A stretch of DNA of 64,000 nucleotides from Bombardia bombarda. Lineage: Eukaryota; Ascomycota; Sordariomycetes; Sordariales; Lasiosphaeriaceae. Of the stretch, positions 32,985 through 45,220 are shown piece by piece. A program made the translations under genes and the position numbers. The stretch covers positions 620,001-684,000 of the forward strand of contig JAULSR010000005.1 in NCBI GenBank assembly GCA_030512295.1, in the 5' to 3' direction. Position 1 is the stretch's first letter, and each line of letters starts with the position of its first letter. The notes under the pieces are model-generated. The model ran no database searches. It worked only from the letters and a program-made list of their open reading frames with translations, and was not told the origin of the DNA.

Positions 32985-35900
32985 CTAGGCTTTCTTACTG
33001 GCATTGACAACCAATGTGACAACGACAGCAATAATAACCAGCCAGAGCCCCGCAGCAACAATGCCCACCATCTTCACCCTCCGATGTTGCTTGGGGTTCA
33101 ACCTGCCCGTTTCGCCCTTGGTGTACCACGACAGCGCCGAGTTAAACGTCCCCATGCAAACTAATGGGGCAATAAACGGGAACAGAGACAGTAGACACAT
33201 CAGGTAGTAGAAATACTGGCGGCGCTTGCGTCCCTCCCACGACATGTAGGCCTCGTCATTCGAGACACCAAACGTGTTGCCGATCTCGTACGGTTCTCCA
33301 GCTTCCGCTGCTGCTGATCTGCGGTTGTTATCTGAGGCATTGTGGCGATGCAAATCTCTTCTGGTCCGCGTCCAGAGACGTGGCGGGTGCTCAAACCGCG
33401 ACCGCGGACGCCTAAATTCTAAGGGGCCGGCGTGGAAGGAGCTGAATGGGTTTCTCAAGGAGCGCGGGATGTGGATGGGGCGCGGAAAGCGAGACTCCTC
33501 GGAGCTTCTTCTGCTGCTATCAGGTGAGAAAGACGATACCGGCTGTTCATATCTGCTATGATCTGTTGTGAACGTTAGTAAAGATAGACCCGCAACATCG
33601 TTGACTCCTATGATGATAACATACTTGAAGAGCTGACGGTGCTGCTCCTGCCCGTGTTGCTCCGATAGGGTTCGGAGTCGTATGGGTGACCGTAGAGTGT
33701 CGGTGGTCGAGCTGGGCGGGTAGGTGGCGGCTTGGTAACACCTACATGAGGTATAGGCGGCGTTGTCTTCTGAGTTGCCTTCGAGGACACAACGCTGAAG
33801 GCCTTACGCGTCCTGACAGTGCTGGTAAAAGTTTGATCGTCATCTTCACTCTGTCGCTTCATAGCCTGAAGTCTTGCAGCTTCGGGCAGGGAGATTAATG
33901 GAAAGGCAAACTGATTAGGAGACTCTGGACAAAATGATTCACTTGGCTGGTGAACTTCCTTGTCATGGGCTCTACCAACAGGCGGCTCGATTGCGGCAGG
34001 AACAATCTTTGAATGCCGTTTAGAAATCCGTTTGCCGTGGCTCTCTGGTACTTTTAGTTTCCTGGTATTCACCGTTGGGTTGAGTTTCGAACCCTCCTTT
34101 CGTGTAGCATCTCGTGCGACCTTAACCTTCCTCGCCTCGTCTTGATCTTGATGTCCCACAGAGTCTCTGAAGTTGAACCTTGACGACCGTCCAATGTCCT
34201 CATACGGATTTCGCCAGTTCTGCAACTTCTCCGAAAAATAGTCCTTGGCAGAGGTCCCGCTGGATTTGCTCGTTGGATCAGTAAAAATACGATTCGAGTT
34301 CGTAGGGTAGCCATTGACTCGATGAAGTCGCGGTTTGGGAAGAAACACGGGGCGGCCGGTATCTTTCAGATTTCGAAGTTGACAGGAGGAATTCGTAATG
34401 TAGTCTCCAGCACCGGGATGTTGAAGAATCCTATCGGCAGATGAAAAGCTTTGGTCGAAAGAAGGAGGCGGGGGAAAGTCGCCTGCATCAGAGTAGTCTG
34501 CGATGCTGCTTCCTGTTGTCTTGATAATGTGGTGGCCCCCGGAGTAAGTGGTACCCGAGGCACACGCACGATTGCTGTCAAAATTGCCGATGTCTGTGCC
34601 AACTGTTTCCCAATCGCCGCCCTCACTCATTATATGAGCATGATCTTGGAATTCTTGATCCGCAAACTTGTCTAAGTGTACTCCCAGGCCAGTTGGGGCC
34701 CGAGGTGGACTCGAACTCATCATCTGAGGTTTGACCGAGATTTTTACTTGGGTAGGGTCATCTCCTTCGTCCCAGTCGTACTCGACGGCTGGATTCTGAT
34801 AGCGGTGCAGTGTTATCCCATCGAAGAAGGGATTTTTTTTGCTTGTGTTCTTGGCCGGTAGATGGGAGACATTATGGGCCAAAGGAAGAGGCGGCATTGG
34901 CGGAGGACTGGATCCCTGAATTGGCGATAGCTGGCTGTGTGCCGTGACTCTGCTGTGAGTTGTACCTGTACTGCCCATGCGCTGAAGCGCCATGCTAACC
35001 TCTCTCTCCTTTGATGGCTGAAGAAAGATACCGTAGGATTGACGGTCGTATTTGAAGGGATCCTCGTCCGATTCAGAAGTCAGGCCGCCTGTTGAGAATC
35101 CAGCATAGGAAATACCACAGTTACTGACAAAACTGTCATGGTGGTTTGTAATATCTCTCAGAGATTGCCGCTGTCCGTTAACGACATTAGTATCCTGGGC
35201 CGCCTGCTTCTTAATCGACTGAACTCTTGCTGGAAGAGGGGCTGTCACGTAACGGGACGGCGGCGGCGGCGGCGGGCGATCTGGGAGAAGTATGCCCGAT
35301 CCGCAAACTCGCGCCCCTTTAGCAACACCGTTGTTCAGAAGTTCCTGGGAGTCCGATAGAGAACTGACGGACCGAACCATGGAGCTCATGTCATAGTCTT
35401 CAAGATAATCATGTCCCTGTGGGAGATCGGGCAATGGCGTCTCTGGCGCATCGCCAGCGGAGAAGTATAGCTGCCAGCGATTCTTGCCAGCATCGACTGC
35501 GGTGGATGTGTCTTTAGTCTTTGATGCTCGGGTATTATCCGCAGCTGCGAGGCTGTAGTTCATGTCAACACCATCCTCATGGACATCCGAAGGTGTTTCG
35601 GGGCGACCATAGGCCTTTGTATCTGATGACGTTTCAGATAATGGGCTGACTGGCCTGAACTGTTCAGCCGATGAGGACGACTCGGAGGACGGTAGATATT
35701 GGTTATAAATGTTCTCCACCGTACTTCCTGTCTCGCGTGGCTTCCGCTTGTCGATAACATTTCCCAGACTAGTATCGAGCGAGTCGAGCGTGTTGAGGGT
35801 GGCAGGAGATCTGGGGGACGCATCGCCATCTTTCGCGGCGGATTGCTTTGCGGGAAAGGGTGCGGTGAGACTTCGTCCCTTGACGGGGTGGTCAGCATGT

Positions 35901-36262
35901 GCAAGCTCCATAGGCTGCTGCTGCTGGGACTGGTCCGTCGGAACAAGAGTTTTGTCGGGGGGCAGACATGTGGAATCGAGAGTATTAACAGATGAGCCAA
36001 GGGAATCTGTGTGAGAAAGTGTCGGGGTTTTGCTGGTGCTAGCGACAGAGGCTTGCGATGCCTTTCTGGCCGTGATGGCCTGGAATGCGTCGTCTAGGTT
36101 GGTGAACTTATGGCCCTTGGGGGTGAAGTTTCGGGATCCGAGGGAACCAGATTCTTTGGAGGGTGGCAGGACATCCATTGAACTTTCTGGTGATGCCCAG
36201 GGCTTGGGGCGGTAGCCTCCTAGGGCTTGGTCGCTCACGCTTCTCTCGCTCCTTCCTGACAT
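32985..36262 (-). CDS. Large Ser/Pro-rich fungal protein with two C-terminal membrane helices
   Basis: I do not recognise a named family. Two exons (33625-36262 and 32985-33562) give 1071 aa. The intron has a GTATGT donor, a TACTAAC branch and an ACAACAG acceptor, and only this acceptor keeps the frame (SSSNHSRYEQPVS). Most of the protein is low-complexity and probably disordered, rich in Ser, Pro and Asp, with one poly-Pro stretch (PDRPPPPPPSRYVTAPLPAR) that could bind SH3 or WW domains. The end is different in kind: YYLMCLLSLFPFIAPLVCMG and MVGIVAAGLWLVIIAVVVTLVV are clear membrane helices about 35 residues apart. A tail-anchored protein with a long cytosolic region is likely. There is no signal peptide. 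Confidence 0.85.
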
Positions 36263-38188
36263 TTTAAGAGACGTACGTTACCGGACAAGGTTTGTGGGCT
36301 CTAGATTGGTAAGTGCTGTGGTGGTCTGTGGCTGCTCGTTAATTGGTTGTTGGGTGACTGGATCTCATTGTGTAGGTCGGAGTCAAGTCGAGAAAATCGG
36401 AGGGCCGTTAGGATAAGTCGGAAGAATGGCTAATCCCCCAAATCGAGCGAATTTGAAGATACACGCGATCTTGGGCCCTTGGGAGATCTTGACGGCTTTT
36501 CAGAGCTCCATATGAGGTTTAATTGACGAAAGCTGTGCGCCTAGTACTGGTAGTTAGCACTCTCTGGCGGGGTTCGCAGGTGTGCGTGTGTGGTGTGTGA
36601 TGTGTGGTGTGTGATGTGTGGTGTGTGGTGTGTGGTTGCGAAGCAGGCGAGGAAGGAGCGATGTTGCTGTCAACAAGTGGAGTGGGTTTTGGCGCGACAC
36701 GTCTGGCTCGAGTGCGAGCGTGCGAGCGCGAGGCGCGCTTTGCAAAACCCCAAGATCCCGTTGCTAGGGAAAAGTTGAGGACGGGCCACTGATGGCGGTG
36801 AGGAAGCAAACCCAGACAGATGGAAGAGCCTGTGGCACCGATGTGGATGGGACGAATTTTGGACTACGGCTCAAATCGGAGCCACTGATAAGCTACACTT
36901 CTCCGTCTTTATTTACGTTTTCAACTTCTCATTGTCACAGTCCTCTCACATCAGATCTGGGATATAAGGGAGGAAGTTCCATTACATTTGCTGACCACCT
37001 AGAACACATCGACATTCTTTAGGGCCTGATGAAATTATCTAGGCGAGCTAACATTTGGGCTTCTTTACGGGCTGGAGCTGACACTGGGCTTTGTAGGTTT
37101 AGAGTAGAAGCTCGTTACTGTAGATACTCGGCAGGTGAGGAATCTGGAAGCACTATCCAGCAGGCCTTTTCTTGACCATCCTCCCAATCGTTACCAGAAA
37201 TATCAGGGCCGCTTCTTATGGACTAACAGATACTTGGAACATAGATTCAGAAGCCAGAAAGGCGAGTGCTGGTCTCTTTTGAAGATCTGAGAAAGAGGCG
37301 GGAATTCTACAGGGCCTCGTGGTAAATATGTTTGCAACTAAGTCAGATTGGATGAAAAGAGGGGCAGGCGATTATAAGTGAATCAAGCATTTTACTGCTT
37401 GAAGGATTCATATTATCATTCCGAACGAGAGGAAGGAGAGGTGATGAGTAGGTAGCCAGGCAATAATTCTAACTCGAGTGAATAGGGGTAAAGCAAAAAG
37501 AACGAAGTCGAAGTTCACATTGTGCTCACACACAGAACTGACCACAGGAGCGGCGCTTTCGACGGAGGAACTCTCAAAAAAAGCGATTCCATCAGCTCAA
37601 AGTCGCCAATTGAGAGAGAGTGGTCAGAGATAATTTGTCAATTTCCATGAATTAGTTCGTTAATTAAATGTCTTGGTGTTTTCTTAGATAATGCATTTGA
37701 TGTAAACATCTCCGACGCCGGGGTGCTCCCGACCGCATGTCGTTGGACAGAGGCTCGCATCTACTTCCCCACCCCACGGCGTGCATGTATTGCAGCCACC
37801 TTTCTCCCTAGTGGCCGCCCGCCACGGCTACTTATCACACCTCTGTTATCGATCAGGAATTTGCGGGTACCTGGCCTCGGCTGGTGTGGGGTTCGCCCGA
37901 GTTTGACAGGGAGAAGCCTGTGAGCAGATTCCGGAAGCTTCCAGACCCAATTCCTCGACACCTTCTCCTTGAACCATACCCAAAAAGACCATTTCGATAT
38001 GTCCTCATGTGTGCCCGCAGCCTGATGCAAGTTTTATTTACGAGGCTCATGCCCGTAACCCTTTCTGTGAAAGGACCAAGGGTGTTTAATCCATGACAAT
38101 CAATCTTTTTTAGCACGTAGCCTTAGCTGTATTTGTTTCAAGTTACTCCAAAAAAAAAAGGACACCACTGTCGTTTTAAAAAGTCATC
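36263..38188. other. Divergent intergenic region, 1.9 kb
   Basis: Holds the promoters of the 1071-aa gene and the F-box gene. No ORF here is convincing. A TG-rich microsatellite is annotated separately. Confidence 0.4.
36580..36636. repeat. TG/GTGTGAT-type microsatellite
   Basis: Imperfect repeats of TGTG, TGTGGTG and TGTGATG units about 320 bp upstream of the 1071-aa gene. Confidence 0.85.
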
Positions 38189-40429
38189 ATGGCTCAAGCT
38201 CAAGCTCATCCAGCAGGAGAAGCTGAAGCTGAAGTGGCGGCGGGTCTCGCAAGTCTCCCTGGGGAGATCGTGCTCCACATAATTTCGTGTAAGTGAACAA
38301 GAACCGTGTGTTGTGTGTCTGTCACCCCCCTCTCCCACCCTCCTTCGACAGCTCCCTTTTTTTTAGTCTGGATTGTTATGGAGATGGCAAAAAACTTGTT
38401 TTTGACCAAAAGCCGCCTTGCTTGGCACACATAGTCTTGGAGCCGCCCGAGATTACTGGCCTCCAATTGGTCTCGAGAGCGTTCCGGAACCTTGCCCGAG
38501 ACAACAGCTTCTGGAGGTCGCGATGCCTGGAGGAATCCTCCTTTCTCGAGGCTCTTGATCGGCGGCGGCAATTGCGATTTCCCAGCGACGCCCAGCCGAC
38601 GCCGCCGCCGCCGCCACTACATCCATTCTGGCAAACCTCGTTGCCACCCGGCAACGGTAGCAGCACCAATGCGGCCATACATGATGCTATCAACAATGGC
38701 AGGGGACCTCCGTCTACGGTCGGGCCCGGCGGCGGCCCCTCTTTGGAGACAAGAGAGCGGGAGCGGGTCCGGATAATGGCAAACTGGGATCCCTGCTTTC
38801 CCTCCGAGCGCGTTTCTTGGTACGACGAATACATTCAACGGCATGCACCTATTGCTATAAATTGGCTTGCGATACCGCGGTTTGGGGGTTCATCTGCTGC
38901 TGTCCAAGATAATGTCGAGGCAAGGGGTGTCGCCTTGTATCGTCCCGAGAGCCCGCGCGAGGATTGCGACAGCCTTGGCGTCGAGGCGCTCTTCGCCGTC
39001 TCACCCCTCGACGATGGTAGCGTGTGCCTATGGGATGTGAATGGAACAAAGGGCAAACGGGGAGCAATCGTGGCCAAGAGCAGGCCAGGCATCTTATTCA
39101 TCGACGGGCCGGGGGCTGATAACAGCAGACGGTCCAAGCGGGTAGATTCGGGCGTGACGGAATGTGTCAGCGTCGATAGCCACCGGCATCGAGCCTTCTT
39201 TGCTGTCCAGAGCCGTAAGTGGTGCAAACCCATGACTGGTAAGAAAAGGCTGGCGATGATTGCTGACAAACATATGTGCAGACCTTATCGAGGTTGACCT
39301 GCAGAGATTATCGGTCGTCGACTGCGAATCATTTCCGTGGTCGATCACCGCCCTGTCTGCTGCAAGCCCGGCCGTGCCACTCACCGTTGGGACGACCATG
39401 GGAATCCATCTGCATGATTCCAGATCTCGCACTTCGGTCCGGAACGACTCGAATGAGACTATAGACGATTTCGATCGTATGGGAGCCAAGGAGTTCTACG
39501 AACGAAGCCTGCGGAACATTTTTGACGATGCGCCACTTGCCCCTTATGCGCCACTGTCCCAACCAGGGCCTTTGAGCATCCTCCACCTCCAACGCCCTGG
39601 TCTGGAAGCGGACTTGTCCGACGACATCTACGTGGCAGGCCGCTTTTCCAACATTCTCCATTACGACCGGCGCAAGTTTCCATCCATCAAGGGCTCGATC
39701 CACTCGGGTGCGAGACTGTGCAGCATGGCGTCCCTACCGTACCCTTTCTCAACTCTTGACAGCGAGCTGCGGCGCACGGCGCAGCTCTCGTTGGAGCAGC
39801 TCAAGAAGTCCAAGAGCATGGAGGGCAGGACCCTGATTGCTTGTGGAGAGTATAACACAAAGGGGTCTCTGGAAATGTACGGCCTGCTATCGCCCTCATC
39901 AGCAGATCCAACCTCGGCCGGGGGGCTTCAGAACTCTACTTTTCAGAACCGCCTCAATGCGTCGCATTCCAAACTGCTTTCGGTGGTAAACCACGGGACT
40001 CGCATAGCCTTTTCAGATGGTTCGGGCTACTTGAAATGGTTTGAGAGGGATGGGTTTACCGAGGTCCGACGCTGCAAAATCGGACACAGTGAGAGAAGCC
40101 AGGGACCTTCGGTGTTTGCCTCGATGCCAGGCTCGGACGACATTGCCAGGAAACTGCTTCCGACGCGAGCCGGGTCAGCCAATGGCAGAGTCAACGACAA
40201 CGATTTGTTGTTTTGGACAGGGGAAAAGCTGGGATTGGCGACATTCTCCTCGGGACCAGGGTTCACGGCCGAGGACTTTGAGGAGCAGACCGAGTCCCTC
40301 GGCGAAGACACGGTAGAGAGGGCAAAGGAGAAGGCTTACAGCGACAGAATGCGGCGAGCCTTGGAAAGGCAGGCTGACGACGTTAGATTCGTCAGGAATC
40401 TTGGGATCGGAAGCGGCATATGGCGGTGA
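38189..40429 (+). CDS. F-box protein with WD-like C-terminal part
   Basis: F-box proteins bring substrates to SCF ubiquitin ligases through Skp1. Exons 38189-38288, 38435-39214 and 39282-40429 give 675 aa in one frame. The F-box spans the first intron: LASLPGEIVLHIIS, then FLEPPEITGLQLVSRAFRNL and ARDNSFWRSRC (about residues 18-60). The rest has WD-like pieces (GSVCLWDVNGTKGKRG; TVGTTMGIHLHDSRS; YVAGRFSNILHYDRRKFP; GYLKWFERDG), so a propeller for substrate binding is plausible. The N-terminus is an Ala/Gln/Glu repeat (AQAQAHPAGEAEAEVA). Which protein it targets cannot be told. Confidence 0.85.
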
Positions 40430-42635
40430 TTTGATTGCTCAACAGCCTCTCAGCCTCTCTGATGGCTGACTGGCCAGACGAGACGTAAGCGGCGCACGCC
40501 GGCCACCCATGTAACCCTGGCTGGCCGAACAACAACTGATATGTCGCGATGGCCACGTTTCTTGGCCCTGGGTTACGTATCCCAACGACCGCGTGGGCAG
40601 GGCGGCCGACATGATGGATTCCATGATGCCGGCATCATGGGTAATGTATGCTGTTTAGCGAGCGAGGCACGTGTTGCCTGTAGAATGCCGCTCGCATCAC
40701 CGCCCGTCCCTTTCGACTCTCGTCCTAATAATATAGATAACAAAGATACCTGGCTAAAACTACACGAGTAAAATACGACATGCATGCAATAGACTACCAA
40801 AACCGATGAAACCGCATCCTGCATCATCCAGCATCCAGGGCTCTGTGTGCACTCTCCTGAATGGACAGAGAGGGAGTCACGGTTGTACAGCAGTTGCGCA
40901 AACAATGAAGTGTTCATGCATCCCGTCCTGCGGGCAGGTCTACCCTGTCTGTCTGGCCAGCGAAGCGGCCTCTGGGGAGGGAGGTTGCTTTAGTGCCGGT
41001 CGCGTGTCAGCCCTGACCGGCGGGGAGCAGAGCCTGTGTGCAGCACACACCTACGTATAGGTAGGGGCCTAGGGAAGCCAAAGTCCCGGCGTGCCAGGGG
41101 GAATGCTGTGCCTAAAGCAAGGCGGCCAATCGAACAAGGGCGCCAACAGCTATCGACAGTTTTGAGCCAATCGCCGGGGATTGCTGGACCATTCGATCCT
41201 TCCCCAAACGGCACATTAGCAAAGCACCTGGGAGCACCTACCGAGCGACCGACCTGACCTTTAGTTTCTAGCGTGTCTGTGGCGCCTCGCCCTGTTCGGT
41301 CGGGGCTTTCGAAGACGACTGAGCAGCAGCCATAAACAAAAATTCCAGTTAGGACACAACCAATCAGCTGGTTTTCATGTCAAGCCCAATGTTACAATTA
41401 ACTTTGGCAGTTGTCGACGTCAACATCGAGCCGCAATGCAGTGTTTCTCTATTGGGTGGTTCTCATCCACCACTGTATTTCCTTCCAGGTTGTTCAGTGC
41501 GCACCCCCTCTCCCTTCGGACAGAGCCTCCGATGAAAGAGCAGTTCCCGACTCTGGAAGCTTCGTTCTTGTTGATGGGCATGGCTCGTCGGGACCCACCT
41601 TGTGGATGGATGAAAACGTCGGACAAAGCTCACCACCAGTCGGGAAAGATGGGAATGGGCATCGCCTATGGATGTCGACGATCCCATGAACGGTCGCTTG
41701 CCCGCCCGCTCGTGGCACTAACTGCTGCAAATAGATGCTGAGGTGCATATGCGACCTAGCGCATTTGCAGTCGATACCGCCGAGCATCACCCCCTTACCG
41801 CCATCCATATGGGCCTGGACAGCGCACACCGCCGCCTGCTAACAGCCCGGAAAAGGCTGGCGGGCGCTGGGAGGCTGGCTGCCATGTCCGCCGTCCTTTG
41901 ATTGACCACATCAGATAGGACATCTGGCCCGCCACCTCACCTAGTCCAGGCATAGTGGGCATCACTCCTCCTTTGCAAAACCAAAGTCCACACCATGCTG
42001 CTTTCAGTTTCCCTGTTGAGCCTGTCTGTGCTTATTTGGCTGCCGTATCTGGCGCTGTCTGGCGTTTTCCCCTCTCCTCAACTGGTCTTGCGTGTCGAAA
42101 CAAGCACCACTGCTTCCCCATGCCCAGAACCTTGGAAACAAACAAACGGCGGACCCTCTCTCCCCTATCTATCCTGGGCACTGAGACTGTCTTTGAGTGA
42201 CGGTAGAACCCAAGTAAGGCAAGTGAGGCGGGATCGATACTTTGACCACTCGATTGGCGTCTAATGGGGCAGATGAGGGTGCGACCTTCTTTCTCTATTA
42301 TTATGCCGGATGTCGTGTGTGACCGCTCGACGCTCAACGCTGTCCCGGACCGGCGGACTTGCTTCCTTTAAGACCCGCAACCTTCCTTACTACTAGACCC
42401 AGTTCATACCTTACCTGTTCAAAGCTGCTGTAACTCCAAAACTCTCTTTTCGCTCGGTCGATCTCGACCCAACGTTGGGGCTCGTTTTCACCTTCCTTTT
42501 CCTCTACATCTCTCTCCCTCTTCTTGGTAACTCTACCTTGCTTTTTTCGACCGTCGTACGAGCAACAGCATGTCTATTCCCTGCTAGCAACTCACCAGCT
42601 CACCATCTCATCCAAACGCACAACGACTCTCGAGT
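40430..42635. other. Intergenic 2.2 kb upstream of SprT-like gene
   Basis: Both neighbours run rightward. Several open frames of 60-110 codons occur but none has recognisable content. The last 250 bases are pyrimidine-rich (CTTTTCC, TCTCTC), as is common in fungal 5' leaders. Confidence 0.4.
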
Positions 42636-43979
42636 ATGTCCGATGGCTCACCCGGGGCTGGCGGGGACGAGCGCCCGCCGATCCGCTTCTATGGCGGGCA
42701 TCCCTTCCCAGTCAAGCGGCGCACCGTCGATATCGGCGGAGATGACCCCAGATTCAAGAGACACAGACACGCTCAGTATGCGTTTGAAGACCAAGTTTCC
42801 TACAAGGCGGCCCCAGATGAATTCCATGGTTTTGATGGTGGTGGTCAAAGTTTCCCACAACACCATACAAGTCTACATGCACACCCGCACTTGCATCACC
42901 CGCACCCACAACAACCCCCTTCATACCCGCAACCGCACCCACACCCGCACGTGCTCCCACCTCTGTCTTCGGACCAGCCAGCCCCCTGTGCTATGGAGCG
43001 GACCGCCTCGGGGCTCTCCATCCAGCCCGAGCCGACGGAGCGATGTGCCAGGACCGAGCTCCTCGAGGACGACGAGGCCGCCCAGCGCGTCCGGGACCAC
43101 ATGGCCACCTTTCGTCGCCGAAACCCAGACTCGAAACACGAGCGCATCCTGAGAAGCATCATCAACCCGCGGTCCAATGCCGAATACCCCCTGGACAACG
43201 ACTCGCTCGAGAGCATCTTCTCGGCCGCCAACGAGATGTTCTTCAACGGCCGCCTGAGCCAGCGGGTCATGTGGGACTGGTCACATGCGTCCAGCCCCCG
43301 GTACGACAGCAGCGTCATCGGGACCACGGCCCTGCGGAGGGCCAGCAACCGGGGCTTCGAGACACTTATTGTTCTGTCGTCGCCCATCCTTCAAAACTCC
43401 AGATACAGCCGCCGCCTACTCATCTCAACATTCCTCCACGAGCTCATCCACAGCTACCTGTTTATCTGCTGCGGGTTCAGGGCGAGGTACAGCGGTGGCC
43501 ACACGCCGGGCTTCCACGCCATTGCGAGGCTCATCGACGACTGGGCTGGTTCGGATAGCGCTCTGCACTTGGGCAAGATGGAGGCGGACCTGGAGCGGTT
43601 CCGGATTGCCGAGGGAGGTGGCGGTGGGCAGATGAATGGTGTTGATGACGACGGACGGCCTGATTATTATGACATTTACCCCTGTTCTGGGCTGGCGGAG
43701 GAGCAGCAGCAGCAGCAGCAGCAACAGCCACAACAACAGCAACAGCAACAACTGCAACAACAACAGCTGCAGCAACAGCAACAGCAACAGCTGCAACAAC
43801 TTCAACAGCAACAGCTGCAACAATTGCAATACAAAAGCCCCGAACAGGATTATCGCCATCATTATCACAGCGATAACAATACCGCTAGTAATGACTGGTG
43901 GCGACAACGAACCGGCGTCCGCTCTTCCTCCTTCTACGCCGACGAGGACGATCTCGGCTCACCATATGTTTTATACTGA
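42636..43979 (+). CDS. SprT-like zinc metalloprotease with His/Pro-rich and polyglutamine regions
   Basis: SprT-like proteases include Spartan and Wss1-type enzymes that cut DNA-protein crosslinks. This is a single-exon gene of 447 aa. The catalytic domain spans about residues 175-310: SLESIFSAANEMFFNGRL, TALRRASNRGFETLIVLS, then the zinc motif HELIH in STFLHELIHSYLFICCG (His268, Glu269, His272) and a likely third ligand in SGGHTPGFHAIARLI. The N-terminal third has a His/Pro-rich tract (HHTSLHAHPHLHHPHPQ, about 74-110). After the domain comes polyglutamine (about 357-398) and an acidic end. I see no clear PCNA-binding or ubiquitin-binding motif, so a Spartan-like role is only an inference. 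Confidence 0.85.
   Translation: MSDGSPGAGGDERPPIRFYGGHPFPVKRRTVDIGGDDPRFKRHRHAQYAFEDQVSYKAAPDEFHGFDGGGQSFPQHHTSLHAHPHLHHPHPQQPPSYPQPHPHPHVLPPLSSDQPAPCAMERTASGLSIQPEPTERCARTELLEDDEAAQRVRDHMATFRRRNPDSKHERILRSIINPRSNAEYPLDNDSLESIFSAANEMFFNGRLSQRVMWDWSHASSPRYDSSVIGTTALRRASNRGFETLIVLSSPILQNSRYSRRLLISTFLHELIHSYLFICCGFRARYSGGHTPGFHAIARLIDDWAGSDSALHLGKMEADLERFRIAEGGGGGQMNGVDDDGRPDYYDIYPCSGLAEEQQQQQQQQPQQQQQQQLQQQQLQQQQQQQLQQLQQQQLQQLQYKSPEQDYRHHYHSDNNTASNDWWRQRTGVRSSSFYADEDDLGSPYVLY
43704..43829 (+). repeat. CAG/CAA polyglutamine tract
   Basis: About 42 codons, nearly all CAG or CAA with a few CTG, TTG, CTT and one CCA. They encode a Gln run broken by Leu at regular spacing (QLQQ, LQQLQQ). Confidence 0.95.
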
Positions 43980-45220
43980 TACATACCATGTCACAGTAGC
44001 GTTTTGATCATGACACGTTCGGGCGGATGTTTCCTTCTTTCTCGTGTTAGAACTGTTATTTTTCTCATATTCTGTCATCAGCTGGTTGGCTGATCAGCCA
44101 TGTTGGGGCTAAAAGGAAGTAGAAAGGTGTTTTCTTTTCCCTTGAAATTTAAAAAGCCTACATTGTGTGTGTGTGTGTGTTCATGTGGAACGACGGAGGG
44201 GGAGGCATGGCGGCTCTGGTGATGATATTATACACAAACTTGGGATTTTAGTTCTAAAACGGCATGGCGATAGGCGTACAAAGAAAGAAATGATGCATAG
44301 GTTTTATTGGCTTCGTTGCGGGTTTCTTCACAATATCAGAGTTTAGGCAGGAGATGGGGTCGTTGGTGGCATACTTCGAAACTACTACTACTTACTGCTT
44401 CAATGGTGTGTCTGACTGCCTTGGACAGTGGTGCGTTTAGTATTATTGGTCGACTGTGTGTGCGCGTGTTTTACTTCTCTCATCCTCACCTATCACATTC
44501 GCTGCTTGAGAAGAGGTACGACCAACTCATCGATTTTCTGTTTGGTTTCGCTATAGCCTTCTCTTTTTTCGATGGCTGGTCATTCCTTTTGCGCGCATTA
44601 TGGTGGGCCTTTATTTATACGGTGGTACTTTGCTAGAGGGCCATTATTTACTTTTGCATAGATACCCAGCTATTGCTTTCTTTTGTTTTTCTTTTACATA
44701 AGTTACACTTCAGTGCAAACTGAAAGTATTTAAAGGATCAATTACATCGCACATGTGCTCTAAGAATACGTAGCAATCCGCTGTCCATTATCGCCAATCA
44801 AATTGAGCCTGAGTTAGGTATCTTTTCATCATCGGCTTACCGTATAAACCAGGTATCAATTGCTATGTTCCCCCTTCCCTTTGATCATCTGCTGCCTCGT
44901 TCTGTATCCCGAGGATAAAGTCACCGCCAATATTCTCGTCTCTTAGGGACATGGGTTGGTACTCAACTATTATTAACAACGAAAGAAAAAAGGGAAAATG
45001 ATAAGAAAAGCGAAACGTCAATAAAATAATAATCCCTTCATAAACATACATCCTTCCCTCCATAGATATAGACCGCCGATACGCCTGCTTGGCTGCCTGC
45101 TTTCCCTTTGTAACCTTCCACATAAAACCTCCACTCCCTCCATCCGCTGCGCAGTCGTCGATTATAACCCTTTTAAGGGAAATCAACACACCCATCAACC
45201 CCCCTTCCGCCCCGCGCTCC
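43980..45220. other. Convergent 3' region with a GT repeat
   Basis: No gene is supported between SprT-like (+) and CHK1 (-). A (GT)8 run lies at 44165-44180. Confidence 0.4.

Noticed and set aside
33556..33630. Apparent frame mismatch between the two exons of the 1071-aa gene
   Set aside because: Using the ACAACAG acceptor seven bases earlier than the CATAG one restores the frame, with a perfect TACTAAC branch site.
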